Source: Flavobacteriia bacterium (GTDB taxonomy: Bacteria > Bacteroidota > Bacteroidia > Flavobacteriales > Flavobacteriaceae). From it: a stretch of 11,899 bases of DNA. The stretch's first letter is position 1, and each line of letters opens with the position of its first letter. Both the position numbers and the translations under genes were made by a program. The DNA lies in the NCBI GenBank assembly GCA_030626085.1, contig DAOUPQ010000042.1, positions 1 to 11,899 of the forward strand, written 5' to 3'. The notes under the pieces were generated by a model. The model was not told the origin of the DNA, made no database searches, and was given only the letters and a program-made list of their open reading frames with translations. Shown here in pieces: positions 1 to 6,352 of the stretch.

Positions 1-174
1 TTGATTTGTAACAATTAACTTTCCGTTTCTATCATAAATATAGCCTCTGTTTGGATATACAGATTTTTCAGTTACAGCCGAATTATTTAATGGAGATTGC
101 CTGTATTTATCAGCAAATACCTGTATATAAAACAATCTTACTAAAAAAATTGTTAAAACTATAATAATTAATAA
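1..174 (-). CDS. mrdA: Penicillin-binding protein 2 (MrdA), N-terminal part, start unresolved
   Basis: This is the start of the transpeptidase that cross-links peptidoglycan during rod elongation with RodA and MreBCD. The gene runs off the left edge. The 58 visible codons encode one membrane helix (LLIIIVLTIFLV) followed by RLFYIQ, and then the motif RGYIYDRNGKLIVTNQ that opens the periplasmic dimerisation domain of class B PBPs. It lies directly after mreD, as in other flavobacterial mre operons. The start is odd. An in-frame TAA at 175-177 sits just before the helix, no ATG, GTG or TTG lies between that stop and the helix, and the same frame stays open upstream to a TAA at 223-225 (reading RKIPLKSLL before the stop). 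Family members normally start about 19-23 residues before RLFY, which falls upstream of the TAA. Either a rare start codon such as ATT is used, or the gene is mutated or the sequence is wrong. The family assignment is secure; the start is not. Confidence 0.8.
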
Positions 175-187
175 TTATAACAGGCTT

Positions 188-700
188 TTAAGAGGAATTT
201 TTCTTATAAAAAAGGATGAAACTTATCAAAATTAAAATAATAGTAAAAATACTTGTTAAAAATGTTTTTGTTACAATTAACTGAATACTGTCAAATTTTA
301 GATACTCTAAACCAAAAACTATAAAATGATGTACAAATGTAAGAATAGCAATAATTGAAATTGTTTTGTTAAATTTTAATTTTCTGAATGAAAAATTATT
401 GAATTCAAGCTCAGTCTTACCTAAAACACTTTTGATAACCGGTATTCTAATATAGGCTATAAACAAAGTTGCTGCAGCATTTATACCACCTGAATTTGAA
501 AAAAAATCTATTGCTAAACCCAATGCAAAACTCAACAAAAGAAAAGCACTATCTAATTTTTTAACAGGATAATAAAAAAGAAAAACAATATAAAAAAAAG
601 GATTGATATAGCCTAAGAAATTGATGTTATTCAGTATCACAATTTGGAGAAGAACCAAACCAATAAACACAAATGCAATATTTAAATTCTCTCTATTCAT
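188..700 (-). CDS. mreD: Rod shape-determining protein MreD
   Basis: This is a small polytopic inner-membrane protein of the elongasome, thought to connect MreC and MreB with PBP2 and RodA. The 170 residues are almost entirely hydrophobic, with five to six probable membrane helices (roughly residues 8-24, 33-70, 74-86, 112-131 and 144-165) and a short basic tail. MreD is poorly conserved, so the name rests on size, topology and position between mreC and mrdA. The ATG overlaps the mreC stop by 8 bases (ATGAATAG), which suggests translational coupling and supports this start. The reading frame ends in TAA just before the problematic mrdA start. Confidence 0.9.
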   Translation of the reverse strand: MNRENLNIAFVFIGLVLLQIVILNNINFLGYINPFFYIVFLFYYPVKKLDSAFLLLSFALGLAIDFFSNSGGINAAATLFIAYIRIPVIKSVLGKTELEFNNFSFRKLKFNKTISIIAILTFVHHFIVFGLEYLKFDSIQLIVTKTFLTSIFTIILILISFILFYKKNSS

Positions 701-1523
701 TTGTTGTTTTTTCTTCTAATTCTTTTATTTCTTCTCTATCAAAATTTTTAATGATCTCAACATATCCTATATCACTCATATCATTAAAAAGATCAATATT
801 TACGTATTCATAATTATTATTAATAATATTAAAATTTTTGATTGTACCAACAGGTATTCCTTCCGGAAAAATTGTGGATTTTCCTCCTGTAATAACAGTA
901 TCTCCTATTTTAATATTTGCTTGTACAGGTAAGTCTAGAAATTGTACCATTTGATAATCTTTAGCATCCCAGCTTAAAGATCCAAAATAGTTACTTCTCA
1001 GCAATTTTATATTGATTTTTGAATTGATATTTAAAACTGACAATACAGTTGCATAATTATTTGAGACACTTTTTGTTATCCCAATTATACCTTTACTATT
1101 AATCACTCCCAAATCAAAAGTTATACCTTTATTGCTACCTGAATTTATTGTAATATAGTTATTACTTCGATTATATCCGTTATTAATAATTTTTGAAGAT
1201 ATATAGAAGTACTTTTGATTAGAATCTGTAGTGTCAATTAATGTTAAGTCATATAAGGTTCCTTTTATTTTTTCCTTATCCAACAAATTTTTTAAATACA
1301 CATTTTCTTCAGCAAGTCGATTATTTTCTTCTTTCAAACGTATGTATTCTTTAAAATTATCAATTCTTTTATAAATACCTCCGGTTATAAAATTGGCAGA
1401 ATTTACAAATTTACTCCTGTGGTAAGAATGACTTTGAATTGTAAAATAGACAGCAAATAATTCAAGCAACAAAAATAATAAGAAATGTTTATTCTTAAAA
1501 ATAAATGATATTAATAGTTGCAT
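693..1523 (-). CDS. mreC: Rod shape-determining protein MreC
   Basis: This is a bitopic protein that forms periplasmic filaments and activates PBP2 in side-wall synthesis. The 276 residues show a short cytoplasmic tail, one membrane helix at about 12-30, a charged coiled coil at about 55-85 (rich in E, K, N and L), and then the paired beta domains. The segments NSGSNKGI, VINSKGIIGI and GDTVITGG are typical of the MreC beta-barrel core. The protein ends in an acidic/lysine tail. The gene begins 19 bases after mreB and ends in TAG inside the mreD start, so it belongs to one transcription unit. The length is normal for the family and nothing appears damaged. Confidence 0.95.
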   Translation of the reverse strand: MQLLISFIFKNKHFLLFLLLELFAVYFTIQSHSYHRSKFVNSANFITGGIYKRIDNFKEYIRLKEENNRLAEENVYLKNLLDKEKIKGTLYDLTLIDTTDSNQKYFYISSKIINNGYNRSNNYITINSGSNKGITFDLGVINSKGIIGITKSVSNNYATVLSVLNINSKINIKLLRSNYFGSLSWDAKDYQMVQFLDLPVQANIKIGDTVITGGKSTIFPEGIPVGTIKNFNIINNNYEYVNIDLFNDMSDIGYVEIIKNFDREEIKELEEKTTNE

Positions 1524-1542
1524 GCTTCCCTAAATGAATTTA

Positions 1543-2571
1543 CTACTTCATCAAAATAGTTTTGTATTTTTCAAGGTCTTTTAAAGCAATTCCAGTTCCT
1601 ATAACTACAGCTCTTAAAGGATCTTCCGCTACGTAAACTGGTAGATCTGTTTTTCTTGATAAACGCTTATCTAAACCACGTAACATTGAACCTCCACCTG
1701 CTAAATAAATTCCGGTACTGTAGATGTCAGAAGCCAATTCGGGTGGGGTTTGAGACAGTGTTTCCATTACGGCATCCTCTATACGTAAAATTGATTTTTC
1801 TAAGGCTTTTGCAATTTCTCGGTAGGATACTTCAATTTGTTTTGGTTTTCCACTTAACAGATCTCTTCCCTGAATTAATATATCATCAGGTGGGTTTTCA
1901 AGATCTTCAGTAGCTGCTCCAATTTCAATTTTAATTCTCTCTGCAGATGCCTCTCCAACAAATAAATTATGCTGTGTACGCATGTACATTGCAATATCAT
2001 TTGTAAATACATCACCTGCTACTTTTACAGATTTATCACAAACAATTCCACTTAAAGCAATAACAGCAATTTCTGTTGTTCCACCACCTATATCTATAAT
2101 CATATTCCCTTTTGGTTGCATAATATCAATGCCAATACCAATTGCAGCAGCCATAGGCTCATAAATCAAGTAGATCTCTTTTGCATTCATTTGTTCTGCA
2201 GAATCACGAACTGCTCTTTTTTCAACCTCTGTAATACCTGAAGGAATACAAATAACCATACGTAGAGAAGGTTTAAAAAATCTATTTTTAATAGTTGGAA
2301 TTTGTTTGATAAATTCTCTAATCATTTGTTCAGAAGCTTCAAAATCGGCAATCACACCATCTTTTAATGGTCGTATTGTTTTGATATTATCATGCGTTTT
2401 CCCTTGCATGAGATTCGCTTCTTTTCCAATTGCAATGATCTTACCTGTTGCTCTGTTTTTAGCAACAATTGACGGACTGTCAACTACAACTTTTCCCCTA
2501 TGAATTATCAGTGTATTGGCAGTTCCTAAATCAATAGCTATATCTTCAGTCAAAAAATCAAAAAAACCCAT
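1543..2571 (-). CDS. mreB: Rod shape-determining protein MreB (bacterial actin)
   Basis: This ATP-binding actin homologue polymerises under the inner membrane and steers the peptidoglycan elongation complex. At 342 residues it is full length. Visible actin-fold elements are the phosphate-1 loop DLGTANTLI (about 14-22), PSIVA, the connect-1 region EPMAAAIGIG (about 138-147), the phosphate-2 loop DIGGGTTEIAV (about 160-170) and the adenosine loop AGGGSMLRGLD (about 290-300). The amino end MGFFDFLTEDIAIDLG is the usual MreB start, so the ATG is well supported. The gene lies 138 bases after purH, with its own candidate promoter in that gap, and leads the mreBCD-mrdA operon. Confidence 0.98.
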   Translation of the reverse strand: MGFFDFLTEDIAIDLGTANTLIIHRGKVVVDSPSIVAKNRATGKIIAIGKEANLMQGKTHDNIKTIRPLKDGVIADFEASEQMIREFIKQIPTIKNRFFKPSLRMVICIPSGITEVEKRAVRDSAEQMNAKEIYLIYEPMAAAIGIGIDIMQPKGNMIIDIGGGTTEIAVIALSGIVCDKSVKVAGDVFTNDIAMYMRTQHNLFVGEASAERIKIEIGAATEDLENPPDDILIQGRDLLSGKPKQIEVSYREIAKALEKSILRIEDAVMETLSQTPPELASDIYSTGIYLAGGGSMLRGLDKRLSRKTDLPVYVAEDPLRAVVIGTGIALKDLEKYKTILMK

Positions 2572-2614
2572 ATATAATTCTCTCTAATTAAACGGTTAAA
2601 ATAATGCGGTCTGG

Positions 2615-2648
2615 CAAATGTAATAAAATTACCTTATTATAAATCCAA
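2615..2648 (-). promoter_or_regulatory. Candidate promoter of mreBCD
   Basis: Read on the minus strand, TTG (2646-2648) is followed after 23 bases by TACATTTG (2615-2622), which fits the flavobacterial pattern TTG-N17-23-TAnnTTTG at its upper spacing limit. Transcription would start near 2608, giving a leader of roughly 36 bases before mreB. A second TAnnTTTG match (TAATTTTG, 2665-2672) lies further upstream without a well-spaced TTG. The call is based on pattern only. Confidence 0.5.
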
Positions 2649-2709
2649 GGCAATCCTATTTTATCAAAATTACTCTAAAAAAGCTCAATGATTAGTCAAT
2701 TTTATCATT

Positions 2710-4236
2710 TTAATGCTTAAAATGTCTAATTCCTGTGAAAACCATTGACATTTTGTGGTCATTACAATAATCTATGCTCAACTGATCTTTTATAGAACCT
2801 CCGGGTTGAATTACAGCAGTAATTCCGGCATTACCTGCAATTTCAACACTATCGGGAAAAGGGAAAAAAGCATCACTTGCCATAACAGCCCCTTTTAAAT
2901 CAAAATTAAAATTATTGGCTTTGATCACGGATTGATTTAATGCATCAATACGAGATGTTTGTCCGGTGCCACTAGCACAAAGCTGTTTATCTTTAACTAG
3001 TACTATTGTGTTTGATTTGGTGTTTTTACAAATTTTTGAAGCAAATAAAAGATCTTCTATTTCTCTCTCTGAAGGATATAATTCTGTTGCTTGTTTTAAA
3101 AGAGACCTATCATCAGTTATACTATCTTTTTCTTGTGACAAAACACCATTTAAAGCTGTACGGAATTGTGTTTTTGGCAATTCAATATCTTTTTGTAATA
3201 AGATGATTCTATTTTTCTTCCCTTTTAAAATTTCCAAAGCATCACTATCATATTCAGGTGCAATAACAACTTCACAAAATAATTTATGGATCTCTTCAGC
3301 CGTAACTTTATCAATTTTTTTATTGGCAATTAAAACACCTCCAAACGCCGAAACAGGATCGCCTACCAAAGCATCAATATAAGCTTGTAAAATAGTATCC
3401 CTTTGGGCTAAACCACATGCATTATTATGTTTTAAAATGGCAAATGTTGGGTTTTCATCATTAAATTCATTCATTAAATTCACAGCAGCATCCACGTCTA
3501 ACAAATTATTATAAGATAACTCTTTACCGTGTAATTTATTGAACAAAGCATCTAAATTACCAAAAAAGTAACCTTTTTGATGTGGGTTTTCACCATATCT
3601 TAAAGTACTAACCTCATTAAAGCTTTCTCTAAACTCAATATCTTTTTGATTTAGATATTTAAAGATCGCTGTATCATAATGACTGGAAATCGCAAATGCT
3701 TTCGCAGCAAATACTTTACGTTGTTCTAAAGAAATTTTACCATTACCTTCTGATAGAATATCCGAAAATGCTTTGTATTGATCCATTGAAGAAACACAAA
3801 TTACATCTTTAAAATTTTTAGCTGCCGCGCGAATCAATGAAATTCCACCAATATCAATCTTTTCAATAATATCTTGTTCTTCAGCTCCGCTTGCAACAGT
3901 TTTTTTAAATGGATACAGGTCAACAATTACGATATCAATTTCAGGAATCTCATATTGCTTTAACTGTAAAAGATCACTTTCATTTTCTCTTCTACTCAAT
4001 ATCCCACCAAAAACTTTTGGGTGTAATGTTTTTACCCTTCCTCCTAAGATCGAAGGATATGAAGTTAGGTCTTCAACAGGCACTACAGATATTCCCAGAT
4101 CTTTGATAAATTTTTCCGTTCCGCCGGTAGAATATAAAACAATTCCTAATTTATCTAATTTCTTTACAATGGGCTCTAAGCCATCTTTGTGAAATACTGA
4201 AATTAATGCTGATTTTGCCCTTTTTGATACACTCAT
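2710..4236 (-). CDS. purH: Bifunctional AICAR formyltransferase / IMP cyclohydrolase PurH
   Basis: This cytoplasmic enzyme catalyses the last two steps of de novo IMP synthesis: formylation of AICAR with 10-formyl-tetrahydrofolate, then ring closure. At 508 residues it is full length. The amino-terminal MGS-like cyclohydrolase domain (about 1-150) contains YSTGGT near residue 36 and GGRVKTLHPKVFGG near 65-78. The transferase domain carries RYGENPHQ near 213 and KHNNACG near 268, whose Lys-His pair is catalytic in characterised PurH. The carboxy end GITAVIQPGGS...VFTGIRHFKH is typical. The ATG lies about 16 bases below a good flavobacterial promoter. The gene precedes mreBCD on the same strand, so it may also feed transcription into that operon. 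Confidence 0.98.
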   Translation of the reverse strand: MSVSKRAKSALISVFHKDGLEPIVKKLDKLGIVLYSTGGTEKFIKDLGISVVPVEDLTSYPSILGGRVKTLHPKVFGGILSRRENESDLLQLKQYEIPEIDIVIVDLYPFKKTVASGAEEQDIIEKIDIGGISLIRAAAKNFKDVICVSSMDQYKAFSDILSEGNGKISLEQRKVFAAKAFAISSHYDTAIFKYLNQKDIEFRESFNEVSTLRYGENPHQKGYFFGNLDALFNKLHGKELSYNNLLDVDAAVNLMNEFNDENPTFAILKHNNACGLAQRDTILQAYIDALVGDPVSAFGGVLIANKKIDKVTAEEIHKLFCEVVIAPEYDSDALEILKGKKNRIILLQKDIELPKTQFRTALNGVLSQEKDSITDDRSLLKQATELYPSEREIEDLLFASKICKNTKSNTIVLVKDKQLCASGTGQTSRIDALNQSVIKANNFNFDLKGAVMASDAFFPFPDSVEIAGNAGITAVIQPGGSIKDQLSIDYCNDHKMSMVFTGIRHFKH

Positions 4237-4258
4237 AACTATGTTTTTAAACCATTTG

Positions 4259-4289
4259 CAAAAATACTAAATCAAAATAGTTTGAACAA
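4259..4289 (-). promoter_or_regulatory. Promoter of purH
   Basis: On the minus strand TTG (4287-4289) is separated by 20 bases from TATTTTTG (4259-4266), an exact match to the flavobacterial consensus. Transcription would begin near 4252, leaving a leader of about 16 bases before the ATG. I see no riboswitch-like structure in so short a leader. Confidence 0.65.
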
Positions 4290-4292
4290 CTT

Positions 4293-4320
4293 AAAAAACA
4301 ATTAATAATTGATTTTTTTT
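4293..4320 (-). terminator. Rho-independent-type terminator after the GAF gene
   Basis: On the minus strand the AT-rich hairpin CAATT-ATT-AATTG (4299-4311) is followed directly by six T (4293-4298), and A-rich sequence on the other side extends the pairing. It sits between the stop of the GAF gene and the purH promoter, which is the expected place. The stem is short and weak, so efficiency is uncertain. Confidence 0.45.
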
Positions 4321-4323
4321 ATT

Positions 4324-4782
4324 TTACAGTATTTCTAATTGAGCTACTTTTTCACAAACATATTCTAATAACTCTTCATCTTTTTTTGTAAAAGGTGATC
4401 TTTGGTGAGAATCAACATCAATTTGTCCGATATTAATACCTTTTTTAAATATTGGCACTACAATTTCTGATTTTACATCAAAACCACATGAGATATAATT
4501 ATCCTGTTCACTAACATCCTGAATCACAAAATTCTGATTACTCAGGGCAACTTGTCCGTAAATTCTTTTACCAAACGGAATAATAGTATGCTCTGCTAGT
4601 TTTCCGGAAAATTGAGCTAATTTCAACTCTTATTTATCACCATTCTTAAAATAAAATCCTACCCAATCGCAATGAGTAATTTCGTTTCTTAACAGATCAC
4701 AAATACTCTGTAATTTTTTATTATCAGCAACTTGCTTAGAAATAATTTGATTTAATTTATTTTTTATAACAGCTTTTCCCAT
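4324..4782 (-). pseudogene. GAF-domain free-methionine-(R)-sulfoxide reductase homologue, interrupted by TAA
   Basis: Intact homologues reduce free methionine-(R)-sulfoxide in the cytoplasm using cysteines within a GAF fold. Here the first 50 codons (start ATG at 4780-4782, including CDWVGFYFKNGDK) run into TAA at 4630-4632, and the same frame then continues for 101 codons (ELKLAQFSG, HTIIPFGK, DNYISCGFD, EIVVPIF, NIGQIDVDS, FTKKDEELLEYV). Both halves are recognisable and together give the normal length of about 152 residues. The family usually reads GDKEELKL at the break, so GAA to TAA is the simplest change. A second defect is the motif normally written GKGICG, which reads GKRIYG: the resolving cysteine is Tyr and a glycine is Arg. 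The catalytic-type cysteine in NYISCG, 24 residues on, remains. The two losses together favour a real pseudogene. The alternative is a short downstream protein started at TTG 4626, which would lack half the fold. The gene diverges from xrtF. Confidence 0.8.
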
Positions 4783-4785
4783 TAT

Positions 4786-5376
4786 TTGTTTAAATTTGAT
4801 AGCTACAAAACTATTGATTCCTTGAAAAAAAATAAACCGATTATTATATTTTTAATTAAGTTTTTTGCAACTTATTTTATTCTTTCAGGAATATATTCAT
4901 TCTATTTACATAAAACTCAAGAAAAATCAGATGTTTTTTCTTGTGCTCCAATAACAAAACAAGTAGCCGAACATACAAGTATATTTTCAAATTTTTTTGG
5001 TTTTGAAAGTTACGTTGAGCAAAATGAAAATGAATTATCAATGAAATTCTTTTTGAATGATCGTCATGTTGTGAGTATTGTTGAAGGCTGTAGTTCAATT
5101 AGTATCATCATTTTATTTTTGTCTTTTATCATTGCTTTCTCCGGAAGCACAAAGGATACCATTTTTTTTGGAATATTTGGAGCGTTAACGATCTACTTGA
5201 TAAATTTATTGCGTATATTAATATTTGCGGTTTTACTTCAAAAATACCCTCAATTTGAATATCTATTACACAATTTAGTTTTTCCAGTAATGATATATGG
5301 TTATGTTTTTATTCTTTGGATTATTTGGGTAAAATATTTTTCACATTATAAAGAACTAAAAAATGTCAAAAACTAG
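4786..5376 (+). CDS. xrtF: Exosortase family protein XrtF
   Basis: This is a multi-pass inner-membrane cysteine protease/transpeptidase of the exosortase/archaeosortase superfamily, predicted to cleave or transfer proteins carrying C-terminal sorting signals. The expected catalytic triad is present: Cys102 in EGCSSIS, Arg143 in NLLRI and His162 in LLHNLVFP (numbered from the TTG at 4786). Membrane helices are visible near 18-40, 97-118, 125-150 and 163-188, with a soluble loop at about 45-95 between the first two. The 196-residue length fits the XrtF type. No ATG is available before residue 86, so translation must begin at a TTG: position 4786, or 4822, which better fits the position of the first helix in the family and the candidate promoter. 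The stop overlaps the next gene by 14 bases. No sorting-signal substrate is encoded in this window. Confidence 0.9.
   Translation: MFKFDSYKTIDSLKKNKPIIIFLIKFFATYFILSGIYSFYLHKTQEKSDVFSCAPITKQVAEHTSIFSNFFGFESYVEQNENELSMKFFLNDRHVVSIVEGCSSISIIILFLSFIIAFSGSTKDTIFFGIFGALTIYLINLLRILIFAVLLQKYPQFEYLLHNLVFPVMIYGYVFILWIIWVKYFSHYKELKNVKN
4791..4798 (+). promoter_or_regulatory. Candidate -7 element of xrtF
   Basis: The plus strand reads TAAATTTG, an exact TAnnTTTG match, but no TTG sits 17-23 bases upstream. If used, transcription would begin near 4805. That would exclude the TTG at 4786 as start codon and make the TTG at 4822 (reading LKKNKPIIIFLIKF) the likely start. It is weak evidence in AT-rich DNA. 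Confidence 0.25.
4806..4813 (-). promoter_or_regulatory. Candidate -7 element of the GAF gene
   Basis: The minus strand reads TAGTTTTG, matching TAnnTTTG, with transcription expected near 4799 and the ATG at 4782. No TTG is found at the right distance upstream, so only half of the promoter is supported. It lies inside the 5' end of the xrtF reading frame if xrtF starts at 4786. Confidence 0.3.
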
Positions 5377-5791
5377 TAAAATATTAATCATCCTTTTTCT
5401 GTTTCTCTTGCTGGTTTTAGTTAGATTTTTTGCTTTTAACTATTTATATGATCCTTTTATCACCTATTTTGAACAAGATTATTTAAAAGAATCCATTCCT
5501 GAATTTAATTCTTATAAATTATTTTTTCATTTGTTAATTAGATATTCAATAAATACTATTATTTCATTAGCAATTATATGGGTTGCTTTTCAATATTAAA
5601 GTATGATTAAATTCTCTATCAAGTTTTATATCATTTCTTTTTTATTTTTGAGCTTTCTATTTTTTGTCATTTTAAATAGCGACTTAAAACAAGGTTATTT
5701 GTTAGCATTCTATGTGAGAAGATTTTTAATCCATCCTCTTTTTATTTTGATATTATTACCTGCTTTTTATTATAAATATCTTAAAGAATAG
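5363..5791 (+). pseudogene. Exosortase F system-associated membrane protein, split by an in-frame TAA
   Basis: This family is found next to xrtF in flavobacteria; its biochemical role is unknown, and it presumably partners the exosortase in the membrane. Normal members are about 140 residues. Here codons 1-78 (from LVLVRFFAFNYLYDPF to IISLAIIWVAFQY) end in TAA at 5597-5599. The same frame resumes at once with AGT and ATG at 5603 and runs 62 more codons (KFSIKFYIISF, FYVRRFLIHPL, LLPAFYYKYL) to TAG. The sum of 142 codons and the order of conserved segments show one gene with a single nonsense change, not two genes. Reinitiation at ATG 5603 could still yield two half-proteins, each hydrophobic with membrane helices. 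The start overlaps xrtF by 14 bases, so the pair was co-translated. A sequencing error is the main alternative to true decay. Confidence 0.85.
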
Positions 5792-5923
5792 TATAATAAT
5801 TACCCACTTCTTAATAATTTCAACATCTTAAAAGATTTTGTTGACATTGTAAGGAATTAAAAATTATTCGACAAAAAAACTACTAAAAATATTATATAAC
5901 AACGCTAAAAAAAATCTAAAAAC

Positions 5924-6223
5924 ATGAAAAAAACTATTTTAACATTTGCATTATTTATTACATTAGGATTAATCTTTACTTCTTGTAATGAAACTAAAAA
6001 ATCTGAAGCTAAAGAAGTAACCAATACTAGCAAAAGCTCAGAAATTGCTATGGCAGAATATCAATGCCCTATGAAATGTGAAGGAGATAAAATCTATCAA
6101 GAGCAGGGTAGTTGTCCAAAATGTAATATGGATCTTAAAGAAGTAAAAAAAGATACTGACAATGACACTTCTAACCATAATGAAGATCACGATGAAAGCC
6201 ATGATAACGATAATGATAATTAA
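5924..6223 (+). CDS. Lipoprotein with heavy-metal-binding (CxxxC...CxxC) domain and acidic/His tail
   Basis: This is a 99-residue predicted lipoprotein. The signal peptide runs to a lipobox ending at Cys21 (LIFTSC). After a Lys/Ser/Glu linker it carries YQCPMKCEGDKIY...GSCPKCNMDL, a heavy-metal-binding domain with Cys48, Cys52, Cys64 and Cys67, related to the YHS-like domains found on copper efflux proteins and P-type ATPases. The final 23 residues are almost entirely Asp, Asn, His and Glu, including HNEDHDESHD, and could add low-affinity metal binding. It is a single gene, separated by 132 bases from the xrtF pair and ended by a strong terminator. It could be a periplasmic or outer-membrane metal buffer or chaperone, possibly for copper. 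The metal and role are inferred, since no other metal gene lies nearby. Confidence 0.85.
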   Translation: MKKTILTFALFITLGLIFTSCNETKKSEAKEVTNTSKSSEIAMAEYQCPMKCEGDKIYQEQGSCPKCNMDLKEVKKDTDNDTSNHNEDHDESHDNDNDN

Positions 6224-6240
6224 TAAGAAATATTAATTAA

Positions 6241-6272
6241 AAAAAAGACTGTCTGAAAAGGCAGTCTTTTTT
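6241..6272 (+). terminator. Rho-independent terminator of the metal-binding lipoprotein gene
   Basis: AAAAAAGACTGTC-TGAAAA-GGCAGTCTTTTTT forms a stem of about 13 pairs (one G-T) and a loop of six, followed by more T. It lies 17 bases after the stop codon. Because of the A run on the other side it could work in both directions, but no gene on the minus strand points into it. Confidence 0.9.
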
Positions 6273-6299
6273 GTTATAAACAATATTAAAAATGACATA

Positions 6300-6328
6300 T
6301 TGATTTTTAATTTTTATTACTAACTTTA
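6300..6328 (+). promoter_or_regulatory. Candidate promoter of the MBL-fold hydrolase gene
   Basis: TTG (6300-6302) is followed after 18 bases by TAACTTTA (6321-6328), one base off TAnnTTTG. Transcription would start near 6335, 18 bases before the ATG. It follows directly after the upstream terminator, so an independent promoter is expected here. Confidence 0.5.
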
Positions 6329-6352
6329 GATAAGAATTTTAAATCAATAAAT

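Noticed and set aside
2966..3382. Open frame of 138 codons on the plus strand inside purH
   Set aside because: It lies wholly antisense to the strongly conserved purH coding sequence, and its translation has no recognisable family or domain.
5821..5844. Imperfect inverted repeat CAACATCTT/AAGATTTTGTTG after the XrtF-associated gene
   Set aside because: Pairing needs a three-base bulge and no T run follows, so a terminator cannot be supported.
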